Source: a virus. From it: 64,000 bases of DNA. The stretch covers positions 1 through 64,000 of the IMG/VR virus record IMGVR_UViG_3300010885_037407; one strand, written 5' to 3'. Positions within the stretch are counted from its first letter, which is position 1, and every line of letters starts with the position of its first letter. This document shows positions 6,487-16,329 of this stretch, in pieces. A program made the translations under genes and the position numbers. Under the pieces are notes generated by a model. The model was not told where the DNA came from. It ran no database searches and was given only the letters and a program-made list of their open reading frames with translations.

Positions 6487-6722
6487 GATTTTACTTTTAA
6501 AGGTTGTATTTCAGTTAGAAATTGTTCTACTGTTAATGTTTGATTTCGGTCTGTCTTAATTCTTACGTCTTTTAATAACTCAGGACTTCTGTCTACCATA
6601 GTCATTAAAGCAACTAATCCTTGTCCCGCGTAAAACGTATTAAATGATGATTCGCCTAATAAGTTCGAATCGTAATCACAGTCTTGCTCTGTGTCGCCTG
6701 GGAGTAATATAAAATATTGCAT
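6483..6722 (-). CDS. Hypothetical protein (79 aa)
   Basis: Small alpha/beta protein beginning MQYFILLPGDTEQDCDYDSN, with a Trp-free helical C-terminus. It overlaps both neighbours by one to four bases, so it is translated as part of the glycan operon. Similar short proteins occur in large phages as I recall, without known role. Confidence 0.6.
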   Translation of the reverse strand: MQYFILLPGDTEQDCDYDSNLLGESSFNTFYAGQGLVALMTMVDRSPELLKDVRIKTDRNQTLTVEQFLTEIQPLKVKS

Positions 6723-7579
6723 TACTCTTCAGATACTGCTCTCCCTATTTGTTTTGTCCAGTCAAAATCAGTTCGAACATCATTATTTTTATATGCAGTG
6801 CCGGAAAGCACAATAGGATCTACTCCAATCGCTTTTGCCAAATAAGTTAAAGCAGCTACATCTTTAGGAAAGCAATGACCTCCATATCCAAAATCTCCAT
6901 CCGGGCCGGGTACTGACCAATGTGATTGTCCTAATCGCTCATCATATCTAGCATATTCAATTACTTTGTCATAATCAATATCCAATGCCTTTGAAATTTG
7001 ATACATTTCATTTGCAAATGAAACTTTAGTTGCTAGAAATGTATTAGTAACATATTTAACCATTTCTGCAATAGTTGAAGATGTTTTGATAATAGGCACT
7101 TTAGGAAAAGCTTTTGCAAATATTTGTTTGATTTGAGAAGTGTGTGGTCTTTCACCTCCTACAATAATTCTATTTTGATTTTTATAATCGTCATTGGCAT
7201 TTGCTTCTGTTAAGAATTCTGGATTGAATACTACATCTACATTGTAACTATATAATTCATTTAAGGTTTCAGTTGTTCCAGGCGGAACTGTAGATTTAAG
7301 TACTACAGTTACATGTTTTTTCAAGTCTCTGCATACAGATGATATTTCTTTCATTGCATTGTGTACTATAGATAAGTCACATGCTCCTGATTTGTACATT
7401 GGTGTAGGTACACACAAAAATACTATTTCAGTTTTATTAATTACATCATATAAAGATTTTTCTGTACATGATTTATTTGGATCTTTGTCATATGTTATCA
7501 TATCATAACAATGAGACATCCCTTCAGTGACAGCAGTTCCTACAAACCCTTGTCCTATAACTCCTAATTTGCTTTTCAT
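6722..7579 (-). CDS. Short UDP-glucose/GDP-mannose 6-dehydrogenase-like protein
   Basis: Rossmann motif GQGFVG at residues 9-14, FLCVPTPM near 54-61, FNPEFLTEANA near 118-128, and the catalytic Cys236 in YGGHCFPKD. These residues oxidise UDP-glucose (or a similar NDP-sugar) to the uronate with two NAD+. At 285 aa it stops after the central helical domain and lacks the C-terminal UDP-binding domain of usual enzymes (about 390-450 aa). It may be a naturally minimal enzyme, bind its sugar through dimerisation, or have changed specificity. It supplies precursors for the glycan cluster. Confidence 0.8.
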   Translation of the reverse strand: MKSKLGVIGQGFVGTAVTEGMSHCYDMITYDKDPNKSCTEKSLYDVINKTEIVFLCVPTPMYKSGACDLSIVHNAMKEISSVCRDLKKHVTVVLKSTVPPGTTETLNELYSYNVDVVFNPEFLTEANANDDYKNQNRIIVGGERPHTSQIKQIFAKAFPKVPIIKTSSTIAEMVKYVTNTFLATKVSFANEMYQISKALDIDYDKVIEYARYDERLGQSHWSVPGPDGDFGYGGHCFPKDVAALTYLAKAIGVDPIVLSGTAYKNNDVRTDFDWTKQIGRAVSEE

Positions 7580-8751
7580 TTTAAATGTATTAAATCGTTT
7601 TGGTATTCTTTTAAACTGTTTATTGTAATTTTTAAATTGTTGATTTGAAACGTACCTATTTCACCTGAGTCTTTAATTATTTCAGACAGCTGTTGTACGA
7701 TATTAAAATCTTCTTGATTAAATATATTAGCATCGAATTCAACTAATATATCATTATTCTTTTCGCTGTCAAAAGGTAATACTCTGTCAGCTAAACTATA
7801 TAATGTATTAGTCTGTTCCCTTGCAATATAACTACTAATTAAATTGTCTTTATCATGTATGTACACTGTCGTGCACCACGTTTCCAAGGCGCTCAAAGAT
7901 GCCATTGAAGCATTGTTTAAGATAAAACCTACATTGTATTTAGGCGGTATAATAGGCTTCATATGGGTATCATGTTTAACAAAGTGACCCCATTTGCGAA
8001 TAAACTCTTTACTATTTTTAGTAGTAGTATATGTCCATTCATCGCTATTCTTTCCTGCTCCGCCACCGGCATGTTTATTAAATCTGCTTCCCCTGGAAGT
8101 AAAATGATATACTAGTCCGTCCCATGACTGAATTACATTATATCCATTTAAAACAAACCTATTAAATAAATCTGAATCTTCTTTTGATTGCGGAGCAAAT
8201 ACTTCATCATGGCCGCCAATAGATAAATAATCTTTTTTATACATACACCATGGTGCGAAAATACCCTCAGTAGTCTTATTTTTATGTATTGATTCTAATT
8301 CTAAAAAATATTGAACACATTTATCATAATTATAATCTTCAACTTCATTGCCCCATGGAAGTGTAATTTTTTCCGGCCCAGGAGGATGCAAAGGCGGTTC
8401 AACTCGAGTAGCTGACACTACAGTTCCTTCAGTTAAATGTTTAAGTATATTAACATCTAAATTTGGAGCAGCTACCATATCTGCATGAAACGCAAATATA
8501 ATTTCTGTCTTAGCCATTTCAATTCCTTTATCAAACATTCCTACAATTCCTATTCTTTCTGGACCTGGATTACTATATACAATAAGGTCATCATCTTTAA
8601 GAGATTCAATCCAATGTAATGTTCCATCAATAGATGCATCATCTAATATAAGTACTTCATGTTTAGTACCTAAATTTCGAATTGATTTGTATGCTAATTT
8701 TAAAAATTCAAGATTGTTTCTTGAAGGTAAGACAAATGTTATTTTTTGCAT
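7576..8751 (-). CDS. Glycosyltransferase family 2
   Basis: The N-terminal GT-A domain starts with ITFVLPSRNNLEFLKLAYKS and continues with VLILDDASIDGT (nucleotide binding) and AFHADMVAAPN, whose HAD takes the DxD place. A C-terminal extension of about 130 residues is unassigned. GT2 enzymes transfer a sugar from an NDP-donor with inversion. Start and stop overlap both neighbouring genes, so it is translated with the dehydrogenase and epimerase. Confidence 0.8.
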   Translation of the reverse strand: MQKITFVLPSRNNLEFLKLAYKSIRNLGTKHEVLILDDASIDGTLHWIESLKDDDLIVYSNPGPERIGIVGMFDKGIEMAKTEIIFAFHADMVAAPNLDVNILKHLTEGTVVSATRVEPPLHPPGPEKITLPWGNEVEDYNYDKCVQYFLELESIHKNKTTEGIFAPWCMYKKDYLSIGGHDEVFAPQSKEDSDLFNRFVLNGYNVIQSWDGLVYHFTSRGSRFNKHAGGGAGKNSDEWTYTTTKNSKEFIRKWGHFVKHDTHMKPIIPPKYNVGFILNNASMASLSALETWCTTVYIHDKDNLISSYIAREQTNTLYSLADRVLPFDSEKNNDILVEFDANIFNQEDFNIVQQLSEIIKDSGEIGTFQINNLKITINSLKEYQNDLIHLK

Positions 8752-9590
8752 ACTAAATATTCTTTTATATAATCAATAATATCTTTTTTAGGGCTCCATC
8801 CTAGTATTTCTTTTGCTAATGTGTCCGTACAAAGAGTTATATCTGCTTCACCTGGCTTGTTCTTTTGATATTCTACTTCTATTCCAAATGCAGATGCTAT
8901 TTCATTTACTGAATAGTTTTGCCCTTTTCCTAATTCAAATATAAAATTCCAAGCTTGTTTAGTACTAACTAAAATCAATCCATTTACAATATCATCTACA
9001 TGTGTAAAGTCTCTGCGCTTTGTGCCATCTCCGAAAATAATAAGTGACATACCTTCTTCAACTCTCTTCTCCCATGCTCCTATTAAAGTAGTATATCCTC
9101 CTTCTTTTAATTGATACGGGCCATAAACATTATAAAATCTAACTATAGTAGCTTTTAAATTATAATGATTTTGAAATAATTGAATAATCTCTTCTCCTAT
9201 ATCTTTACTAAAGGTATACGGGTTTTTAAATTTACCTGAGTGGTGTGAACTACTTCCTGCATATACAAGCGGTATATTTTTTTCAGAACAATATTTTGCT
9301 AACTTCATAGTAGCATTGGCATTGGTCGTAAAATACTCTTCTGGATTCATAAAAGAAGGTTGTATTCTAGCAATTGCAGCTAAATGGTATATAATATCAA
9401 AATCGCCCCAAGCTGAATAGTCAGATATAGTTCGTATATCTCTATCTAGATAAAGGCATCCTTCTTGGTGATTACTTTTCAATCCTGTATTATAGTTATC
9501 TATTGATACAACTTTATGACCTTCTTCAAGCAGCTTTGCAATTAAATTTGTTCCTACAAATCCTGCTCCTCCTGTTATTAAAATTTTCAT
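8739..9590 (-). CDS. NAD-dependent nucleotide-sugar epimerase/dehydratase (SDR)
   Basis: Extended SDR: GGAGFVG at residues 7-13 binds NAD; Tyr125-x3-Lys129 (YTFSK) is the catalytic pair, with the SSS at 113-115 supplying the Ser. It resembles UDP-glucose 4-epimerase and related dehydratases; the precise sugar is not predictable. Length (283 aa) is slightly short of typical 310-330. It overlaps genes on both sides. Confidence 0.8.
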   Translation of the reverse strand: MKILITGGAGFVGTNLIAKLLEEGHKVVSIDNYNTGLKSNHQEGCLYLDRDIRTISDYSAWGDFDIIYHLAAIARIQPSFMNPEEYFTTNANATMKLAKYCSEKNIPLVYAGSSSHHSGKFKNPYTFSKDIGEEIIQLFQNHYNLKATIVRFYNVYGPYQLKEGGYTTLIGAWEKRVEEGMSLIIFGDGTKRRDFTHVDDIVNGLILVSTKQAWNFIFELGKGQNYSVNEIASAFGIEVEYQKNKPGEADITLCTDTLAKEILGWSPKKDIIDYIKEYLVCKK

Positions 9591-10585
9591 AATATATTAT
9601 TTATGTCTTGTTTAAATTTTTCTGTAACAACTGAGCTGCTATACATACTACTAACGTTTTCTAATGCCGTTTTACTTACTAAACTATAAAAATCAGCATC
9701 AGTTAATAAACGAGTTATGCATTCTTTAATTGCTTTGTAATCTGTATATTCAAATGATGTATAAGGATATAAATCTTTTTGGCAATCTAATTGTATATTG
9801 CCAATTAATGGAACACCTAATGATGCAAATTCAATTGAATTGTTACCGCATGAAAAATCTCTTTGTATATCTATTCCAAATTTGCAATTGTAAATATATG
9901 ATATCCATTCATCTACATGCATAAAATTTTGAAATTTCATATTACCTAATGAATATGAATCTGGAAATGATAATGACGTTAATCCTACTCCTTCAGGAGG
10001 TCTATTATATTTCATACATCTAACTTCAATATCGTTAGGTACGGTATCATAAATTAATTTATGCACTATCATTCCACGCTGATATCGTTTAAATGGGCCT
10101 GCAATTGATATATAGTTTCCACTTTCAATAGTTTTAATTTCATCTGAAATTAAATTAACACAGCCAGGATATTTGATAAATTTATTAGTAAATGCTTCCA
10201 TTACTTTTTTATCATGTTCATTATGGTAACAAAATGCTTTACACTTCGACAAACATTTTATGTATAGTTGCTGTGCATCTGCTGTCCAATCAAACCAATC
10301 AAATATATTTGTTTCTTGATTAATAAAAACTGTATTGCTGTCCATGATAGACAACAATGCAGTTAATTTATTTGATTCGTCTGACGTAGGCGTTTGTATA
10401 AATATTACATTACCGCTTCCAATTGTATGCAAATCTTGCCATTGCAATGAACTCCATGGCAATAATTCTATATATGCATGAGGGGTCCTATGTCTATCAA
10501 ACTTATAATATCCATTAGGAATGTTAAGATCATTAACGTAATAAATTTTATTGGTTAATCCAATCCCATTTGCTTCCATTATCAT
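9587..10585 (-). CDS. Putative GT-B glycosyltransferase
   Basis: The C-terminal half has the look of a retaining GT-B donor domain: GNYISIAGPFKRYQRGM, then GNNSIEFASLGVPLIGN, where Glu before the ASLGVP segment matches the donor-binding Glu of GT4-type enzymes. The N-terminal half is unassigned. The ATG overlaps the end of the upstream gene by 38 bases; I see no better start downstream. Confidence 0.55.
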   Translation of the reverse strand: MIMEANGIGLTNKIYYVNDLNIPNGYYKFDRHRTPHAYIELLPWSSLQWQDLHTIGSGNVIFIQTPTSDESNKLTALLSIMDSNTVFINQETNIFDWFDWTADAQQLYIKCLSKCKAFCYHNEHDKKVMEAFTNKFIKYPGCVNLISDEIKTIESGNYISIAGPFKRYQRGMIVHKLIYDTVPNDIEVRCMKYNRPPEGVGLTSLSFPDSYSLGNMKFQNFMHVDEWISYIYNCKFGIDIQRDFSCGNNSIEFASLGVPLIGNIQLDCQKDLYPYTSFEYTDYKAIKECITRLLTDADFYSLVSKTALENVSSMYSSSVVTEKFKQDINNIL

Positions 10586-11510
10586 AGAAATAGTTAATAG
10601 TTTTTTTCAAAGAGTCTTCTAGAGTTGTTGAATATCTCGCATCAATTACAGAATATAATTTTGTATTGTCTGATTGCAAGTGCCATATTTCCCATGGACG
10701 AACTTTGTCTTGATCAACATTAATTATAACTTCATCATGACCCATTAACTTACCAATTAAATGACCTAAATCATATATTTGAATTCCGTCTTCTGAGCCC
10801 ATATTATATACTTCACCGAATTGACCTTTTTCTAATAATTCAACTGACATTCTAACTGCATCTCCTGCATATAAGAAATCTCTAAAAGAATTATTTCCTA
10901 ATTTAAGTTGATTTGATTTTGATAATTGTGAAATAATTTCCGGTATTACATATTCATGTGTCTCACGTTCTCCAACACAATTAAATTGACGTAATGCTAT
11001 AGCAGGTACCCCAGCTTCCTTCCATCTTACTTGCACCAATCCGTCTGCTGCTAATTTAGAAACTCCATAAGTTGAATGAGGTTCAACAGGATCACTTTCT
11101 TTAATTTTACCTTTCATATCACCATAAATTTCAGCTGATGATACTTGCATCAAACCTTTGATGTTTGCTGCTTGACAAGCATTAAGTACTCTTAATACAG
11201 AAGTTGCATTAATATCAAAAAAGTGCATTGGTCTTTCAAAACACTCAGGAATATATGGTTCAGCTGCATAATTAAATACATACTCAATTTTATTGTCTAA
11301 TAAAATTTTAGTTAATTCATTTTCATTATCTCTAATATCATGCCAAATAAATTTAGCTTTAGAATTGATATTTTTATTGCGCCCTGTAATTAAATTGTCT
11401 AATACAATTACTTTACAATTTCTTTCGTCTGCTAGATAATCTACAAGGTGTGAGCCAATGAAACCAGCTCCGCCTATTACACACACATTTGTGTTTCTAA
11501 TACTTCTCAT
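10548..11510 (-). CDS. NAD-dependent nucleotide-sugar epimerase/dehydratase (SDR)
   Basis: GGAGFIG at residues 13-19 and YGVSK at 148-152 define an extended SDR, close in style to UDP-glucuronate decarboxylases, GDP-mannose dehydratases and 4-epimerases. The start chosen is ATG 11510, four bases after the upstream stop; a TTG at 11531 is in frame but overlaps that gene. It is the second of three such enzymes in the cluster and probably feeds a distinct NDP-sugar. Confidence 0.8.
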   Translation of the reverse strand: MRSIRNTNVCVIGGAGFIGSHLVDYLADERNCKVIVLDNLITGRNKNINSKAKFIWHDIRDNENELTKILLDNKIEYVFNYAAEPYIPECFERPMHFFDINATSVLRVLNACQAANIKGLMQVSSAEIYGDMKGKIKESDPVEPHSTYGVSKLAADGLVQVRWKEAGVPAIALRQFNCVGERETHEYVIPEIISQLSKSNQLKLGNNSFRDFLYAGDAVRMSVELLEKGQFGEVYNMGSEDGIQIYDLGHLIGKLMGHDEVIINVDQDKVRPWEIWHLQSDNTKLYSVIDARYSTTLEDSLKKTINYFYDNGSKWDWINQ

Positions 11511-11514
11511 ATTT

Positions 11515-12123
11515 TTATTTAAGTTTAACAATTATTTGCAATTCGTGGTGATAGAATCTATTAACATTTTCAAACAACCCTAATATTTCAAACCCATTGG
11601 CCATAAACAATTCAGCAAATGAATCTAATGAATCAATAGCTAAATAGTGAGCTCTATGTTCTGTGTTGTTTTCTTTAGGTATTACTACATATAATACTCC
11701 GTCTGGTTCCAATACTTCTTTAATATTAGTAAATACTGAATCTATATCATACATATGCTCAAATACATGAGACATAGATATAAATTTATATGTTTTACCA
11801 AAAGCAGATATTGATTTTTGTGCGTCCTCCAATGCTAAATGTGCACGCACATTTTCAGATAGTTTAGGCCATAAGTTTTCAAATGCAGCAACACTAATAT
11901 CAGTGCCATATACATTTTTATATCCTTTGTCATGCAACTGGCTAACAAAAATACCATTTCTAGTACCAATATCTAAAATATTATCATCAAACCCAATTTG
12001 ATGTTTATCAAATATAGTGTTTATAATATTATTGTAATGTAATGTACTATCATCTATGCCACCTCGATTATTTTGTGCTTCCACATAATCTTCATAGGAT
12101 TTTATTTCTTTTTTAACAATCAT
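11515..12123 (-). CDS. SAM-dependent methyltransferase (class I)
   Basis: Methyltransf_11/12-type Rossmann fold: motif I LDIGTRNGIFVSQL near residues 44-57, GTDIS acidic loop, and a motif like FISMSHVFEHM near 110-120 (the HVFEH post-I pattern of sugar and small-molecule methyltransferases). It probably methylates a sugar in the glycan. It follows its own promoter-class site by 15 bases, the only such site found inside the cluster. Confidence 0.75.
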   Translation of the reverse strand: MIVKKEIKSYEDYVEAQNNRGGIDDSTLHYNNIINTIFDKHQIGFDDNILDIGTRNGIFVSQLHDKGYKNVYGTDISVAAFENLWPKLSENVRAHLALEDAQKSISAFGKTYKFISMSHVFEHMYDIDSVFTNIKEVLEPDGVLYVVIPKENNTEHRAHYLAIDSLDSFAELFMANGFEILGLFENVNRFYHHELQIIVKLK

Positions 12124-12138
12124 TTTTTTATTTATAGG

Positions 12139-12170
12139 TTAATATAATGAAATCTTTTATATAAATCAAA
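12139..12170 (-). promoter_or_regulatory. Internal promoter of the glycan cluster
   Basis: Minus strand: TTTG, 20 bases (core TAAAAGATTT, G at position 13), TATATTAA. It sits in one of the few real gaps of the cluster and would drive the genes from 12123 down to 6013. Confidence 0.5.
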
Positions 12171-12681
12171 TTTTGTTGCCGGAAATAATAAAGTCTCGTT
12201 CTTTACTATGATACATAGCTTCGTAAATTGCAGTGTCTACAAACCCTACTTCATTGAATAATGGTATCAATGTTTCCGGACACCATGCCCACTTATGACC
12301 ATAAGTGTTTTCCCACCCAAATATTTGTTTCAACCCTTTACTGCTATGCAAATCCCAAGCATCGTTGCAATTTACTATAAATTCTGCTACTTTTTTTATG
12401 TTAGCAGTTTCCATTACTAAACGTCCACCTGGTTTCAGCCAACCTAACCATTTAGTAAGTTGCTGACGCATTTGGTTTGGGTTACTAGGCGAATCTTGCC
12501 CTCCTTTAATATACATTGCAAAGTGTGATACTATAATTTCGTCAATTGAGTTTTCATCAAATTCTAATTCAAATACATCTGCATTGATATCAACTCGAGT
12601 ATCTGGAAATTGTGATTGATTATCAATATTGATATATCCGTCTAAATATAAAGGCCCGCATGCTAAATTTAATTTCTTCAT
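12166..12681 (-). CDS. Methyltransferase-like protein (171 aa)
   Basis: Begins KLNLACGPLYLDGYINID, a degenerate SAM motif I typical of the small methyltransferases found beside polysaccharide genes, followed by DENSIDEIIVSHFAMYI and KWLGWLKPGGRLVMET (the LKPGG motif). It likely methylates a sugar or lipid-linked intermediate. The stop lies within the promoter site for the next unit. Confidence 0.65.
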   Translation of the reverse strand: MKKLNLACGPLYLDGYINIDNQSQFPDTRVDINADVFELEFDENSIDEIIVSHFAMYIKGGQDSPSNPNQMRQQLTKWLGWLKPGGRLVMETANIKKVAEFIVNCNDAWDLHSSKGLKQIFGWENTYGHKWAWCPETLIPLFNEVGFVDTAIYEAMYHSKERDFIISGNKI

Positions 12682-12682
12682 T

Positions 12683-13759
12683 TTATATAAATTTCAATAT
12701 TGTGTTTGCAATATAATCTATTTGGTCATTTGTCAGTTCAGAATATGTTGGTAATATTAAACCATGTTTACTAACATATTCTGAACTTGGTAGAGTTTCT
12801 TTAGAATTAATAAATGGCTGTTTATGTAACGGATAAAAAAAATGTCTATAATCTATTTCATTTTCTGTTAAAGCTTGTAATACAATGTCATAATTTGTTT
12901 TAACTAATATACTATAGTACCAATATACATTATTATATCCTTTAGGCTGTAATGGTATTTGTATCTTATCATTAGTTTCAAACCATTGATTATATCTAGA
13001 TGCAACTCGTTTTCTGTCACTAATAGTTTTATCTATGTTATGTAATTGTCCTAAACCGATACTAGCCTGCATATTTGTTAGTCTAAAATTAAACCCAATA
13101 TCAGAATGAATATATCTTTTACGCTCCGTAAAATTCAAATTTCGTAACATTAATAACTGGTTATAAGTATCAATATTATCTGTTAATATGCAGCCGCCTT
13201 CTCCCATTGTAATAATTTTATTTGAGTAGAATGAAAAAGTTGCTATATCACCAATACTACCTGCTATAATATTTTCATAGCTAGCTCCATGTGATTCTGA
13301 TGCGTCTTCTATTATTTTTATTTCAGGATACTTAGTTTTTAGAGTCATAACTTTATTAGGATCAACTACTAATCCATATGTATTAACTACAATTATAGCT
13401 GAAGTATTTTCAGTAATTTTAGATTCTATAGATTTAAAATCTACATTCCAAGTGTCAATATCAATATCACAAAAAACAGGAACTAACCCATTTTCAGTAA
13501 TAGATGTTAAACAAGATAAAATTGTCATTGAAGGAACTATAACTTCAGATCCTTTCGGCAAATTTAAAGCTTTAACTGCCATATATAAAGCTACAGTGCC
13601 ATTGCAACATGTTACTGCATATTTTCTATTACAAAATTTTGCAAACTCATTTTCAAATTGAATTATTTGCTCGCCATTTGCAATAAAATTATCATCAATA
13701 GCTTTTTTTGCTAAATCTTTATCTTCTTCGTATAACTTTGGTATTGATATTGGAATCAT
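12683..13759 (-). CDS. DegT/DnrJ/EryC1/StrS-family sugar aminotransferase
   Basis: PLP-dependent aminotransferase that makes amino-sugars from 3- or 4-keto NDP-sugars. Evidence is the family start (MIPISIPKLYEEDK), EDASESHGA at 151-159 with the PLP-contacting Asp, and the Schiff-base Lys181 in FSFYSNKIITMGEGG. Full length at 358 aa. With the epimerase/dehydratases it implies that the phage makes at least one aminated deoxysugar. It overlaps the gene below by four bases. Confidence 0.85.
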   Translation of the reverse strand: MIPISIPKLYEEDKDLAKKAIDDNFIANGEQIIQFENEFAKFCNRKYAVTCCNGTVALYMAVKALNLPKGSEVIVPSMTILSCLTSITENGLVPVFCDIDIDTWNVDFKSIESKITENTSAIIVVNTYGLVVDPNKVMTLKTKYPEIKIIEDASESHGASYENIIAGSIGDIATFSFYSNKIITMGEGGCILTDNIDTYNQLLMLRNLNFTERKRYIHSDIGFNFRLTNMQASIGLGQLHNIDKTISDRKRVASRYNQWFETNDKIQIPLQPKGYNNVYWYYSILVKTNYDIVLQALTENEIDYRHFFYPLHKQPFINSKETLPSSEYVSKHGLILPTYSELTNDQIDYIANTILKFI

Positions 13760-14604
13760 AATTTATTTTTCTGATATAATATTGGGCCAATCGTTCCTTT
13801 ATGATGAATCATATATTCTCCCATTGCACTAGCTTCTAAAACTCTACTTCCAATTGGAGATATATCTCCGCAATGTGCACAAAGGTTATTATACTTTAAA
13901 TCCATTTCATTTTTAACTGCATCAAATGTATGACAATCAGTTTTAAATTGTAACGATAACACATTGCCAGTTATCCAATAGTTAAAGTTATTAAATATAA
14001 ATTCTTTAGTACCTTGAATTGACTTATTAAATGCTAAAAATCCCGTTTCAGTATGAGTATCTTTAATTGTAGCAGATACCTGATTAGTCATAATATAATT
14101 TCCATTGCTATCATATGCACCATGTCGCATCACTTTAAATAATTCTCTTCCTAAATAAGCTATGTTATAATTTTTTAGAATATTTAAAATATGAGAAGGT
14201 TCAATATACTTTATAAATAGACAATCAGAATCTATAGAACAAAAATCTTCATTAGTAATTTCATTCATATATTGCATTGCTGCGACAGGACGAAACCATT
14301 TAACGCTTCTTGGACTAGAGTATTCATCAGTAAATTCAATTTTGCTTTTTAAATTAGCATCTACATAATCTACAATTCTTTTATTATCATATTCATAAGT
14401 CATAATGTTTGCAATAACAATAGAAGGATTATCAATCCATTCTAATAACCAATCTGGATAGTATTCTGAATATAAATCATCTTCGTTTTCAAAAAATACA
14501 TATAATTTATGTGTTGTATCATTGCTAGTATTAATAAATGACTGTAATAATTTTTTACCGCAAATTTCGTATATTTCTTTAGTAAATGTAGTTATAAAAT
14601 TCAT
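13756..14604 (-). CDS. Putative GT-A glycosyltransferase
   Basis: Contains an SIDSDCLF segment near residue 122, resembling the DxD metal-binding motif of GT-A enzymes, and an EASAMGEYM near the C-terminus. Family assignment beyond that is uncertain. Context within overlapping glycosyltransferase genes supports the role. Confidence 0.5.
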   Translation of the reverse strand: MNFITTFTKEIYEICGKKLLQSFINTSNDTTHKLYVFFENEDDLYSEYYPDWLLEWIDNPSIVIANIMTYEYDNKRIVDYVDANLKSKIEFTDEYSSPRSVKWFRPVAAMQYMNEITNEDFCSIDSDCLFIKYIEPSHILNILKNYNIAYLGRELFKVMRHGAYDSNGNYIMTNQVSATIKDTHTETGFLAFNKSIQGTKEFIFNNFNYWITGNVLSLQFKTDCHTFDAVKNEMDLKYNNLCAHCGDISPIGSRVLEASAMGEYMIHHKGTIGPILYQKNKL

Positions 14605-15590
14605 ATTGTTTCAAATTTGTTTTGATTAGACCCGATCAGTGATAAGTTATAATTTGATTTTTTATGTATTACATCAAATACTGTATTTGCAGATCTTCTA
14701 TCTCTTACATTAGAGTTTGAATCCTCTCCTAATATATAATTTCGTTTAAATGGATGATTTCTATTATGTACTTTAAGTACATTCTTAACTACAAATTGTA
14801 CATAGCTGTTACCCATTATTGTATTAATTGAATTTTGAAAGGCAGTGTCCTCGCCAGTTCCTGATACCGCCGGCGGTATATTAACACCATTTAACAATAA
14901 GTCTTTTGATATAGTTAATAGTGAGCCATCGAATCTAGGATAATTAAGTATTGATATATCAAATTCATCATACTTACTATTAATTTGATTCATTTCATCT
15001 TCTTTCATATAATACCAAATGCTAGAAGGTGTTGTTGAGCATGCTTCATGAGTTGAAGGCAGGAATGTTTTATTTTGAAAATCTTTATGCTCTAAAACAC
15101 TCCAGCTAGCATCCCACATTTTTCTTACTGCAAAAGTAAGACAAAATCTATTAATATTGGATTGAGTTGCATACGCAGATATCTGCTCAACGGCTTCAAA
15201 GTATTGTTTAGGCATAAGACAATCAGACTCTCCCCATACAATATAATCAAAATTCAAACAATTAAAATAGTTTAAATCTCTTCTATAAGAGCCTATAGAA
15301 TATAAAGTATTATCATCTTCATATAATTTATAAGAAGTTTTAATTCCTATAGATAATAAAGGGTCTATACAATATTTTTTAAATTTATTAATTAAGTCTT
15401 CTCTAGAGATCTGTGTAGTATCTAATTTTTCAGTTAATTGAGACAAATTTAAAAGATATTCAACTTCTATATTTTCTTTATTTTGCAAATCTACACAAGC
15501 AGATTTAACCGAATTTGTAAAGTCTTTGGCAGCGTCTATTTCATAGAACATTACCATAGTTCCTATTTTATAAGTTTTATTTAATATCAT
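14601..15590 (-). CDS. Putative glycosyltransferase (GT2-like)
   Basis: I choose the ATG at 15590, which overlaps the upstream stop by 14 bases; an in-frame start at 15644 would overlap it by 68. A GT-A-like first strand (KIGTMVMFYEID) and YIVWGESDCLMP, with ESD in the DxD position, suggest nucleotide-sugar binding. The protein has long AT-rich, Asn/Lys-rich stretches. Acceptor unknown. Confidence 0.5.
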   Translation of the reverse strand: MILNKTYKIGTMVMFYEIDAAKDFTNSVKSACVDLQNKENIEVEYLLNLSQLTEKLDTTQISREDLINKFKKYCIDPLLSIGIKTSYKLYEDDNTLYSIGSYRRDLNYFNCLNFDYIVWGESDCLMPKQYFEAVEQISAYATQSNINRFCLTFAVRKMWDASWSVLEHKDFQNKTFLPSTHEACSTTPSSIWYYMKEDEMNQINSKYDEFDISILNYPRFDGSLLTISKDLLLNGVNIPPAVSGTGEDTAFQNSINTIMGNSYVQFVVKNVLKVHNRNHPFKRNYILGEDSNSNVRDRRSANTVFDVIHKKSNYNLSLIGSNQNKFETI

Positions 15591-16329
15591 TGTATAAGTA
15601 ATTATAAGTTTCTCGCATCCAAAATAAATCTTCACTTTCTTCACTATATTTAGGCAAATCGGAATTGAAATGAAAAATCCATCCTAATTTAGTAAATAAG
15701 AAATCTGTATGTATAATTTCTTTTTTGTTCATTTCCATCATATTATATGCGTATGGAAAATGCTTAATTGCTATATTCTTTTCAGCTAAAAAGAAATTCA
15801 AAGGAATTTGATCACTGCCAGTTTTAGAAAAATTTTGTACTTGCAAAAATAAATCTTTATTTGATAAATAAAAATCTGTAATGTATTTAAAAAATTCTTT
15901 ATGCGATTTGTTAACTATCTGAAATCCTCCATTAATAGTAGTATGCCATGGAATTGTATTACCAAATATAAATTTAGAATAATTTTCAATGCCTCTAATA
16001 GTCCATTCATAACTACCGTCATTTACTACCCCACAATATAATCCTTCAGTCTCATTAAAAAAATTAGGACAATCAGGATGAATAATAGTATCACAATCTA
16101 CCAATAATATTTGGTCATATTCAATATCAGAATTCTCTAACATTTCAAATACAAAATATCGTTGCCAAGTAATTTTCATGTCACTAACTGGCGTCAATGG
16201 TACATCAAAAATTACTAGTTCACAATCATTCTTTTTACACCAATACTCCCAACTTTTTATGCTATATCGATATCCAGCTGCCCTACCATCATTATTATCT
16301 ATAAATGGTATAAATACTATATTTTTCAT
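15577..16329 (-). CDS. GT-A glycosyltransferase, GT8/GMA12-like (copy 1)
   Basis: Starts at ATG 16329, overlapping the TGA of the upstream gene (ATGA). ILLVDCDTIIHPD near residue 75 is a clear DxD motif, and the HTTINGGFQIVN segment matches the acceptor region of GT8- or galactosyltransferase (GMA12/MNN10)-like enzymes. It is paralogous to the next gene upstream: the same MKN(I/L)V start, the same W(E/K)YWC(K/D)KN segment, and the DxD at the same place. Confidence 0.65.
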   Translation of the reverse strand: MKNIVFIPFIDNNDGRAAGYRYSIKSWEYWCKKNDCELVIFDVPLTPVSDMKITWQRYFVFEMLENSDIEYDQILLVDCDTIIHPDCPNFFNETEGLYCGVVNDGSYEWTIRGIENYSKFIFGNTIPWHTTINGGFQIVNKSHKEFFKYITDFYLSNKDLFLQVQNFSKTGSDQIPLNFFLAEKNIAIKHFPYAYNMMEMNKKEIIHTDFLFTKLGWIFHFNSDLPKYSEESEDLFWMRETYNYLYNDIK

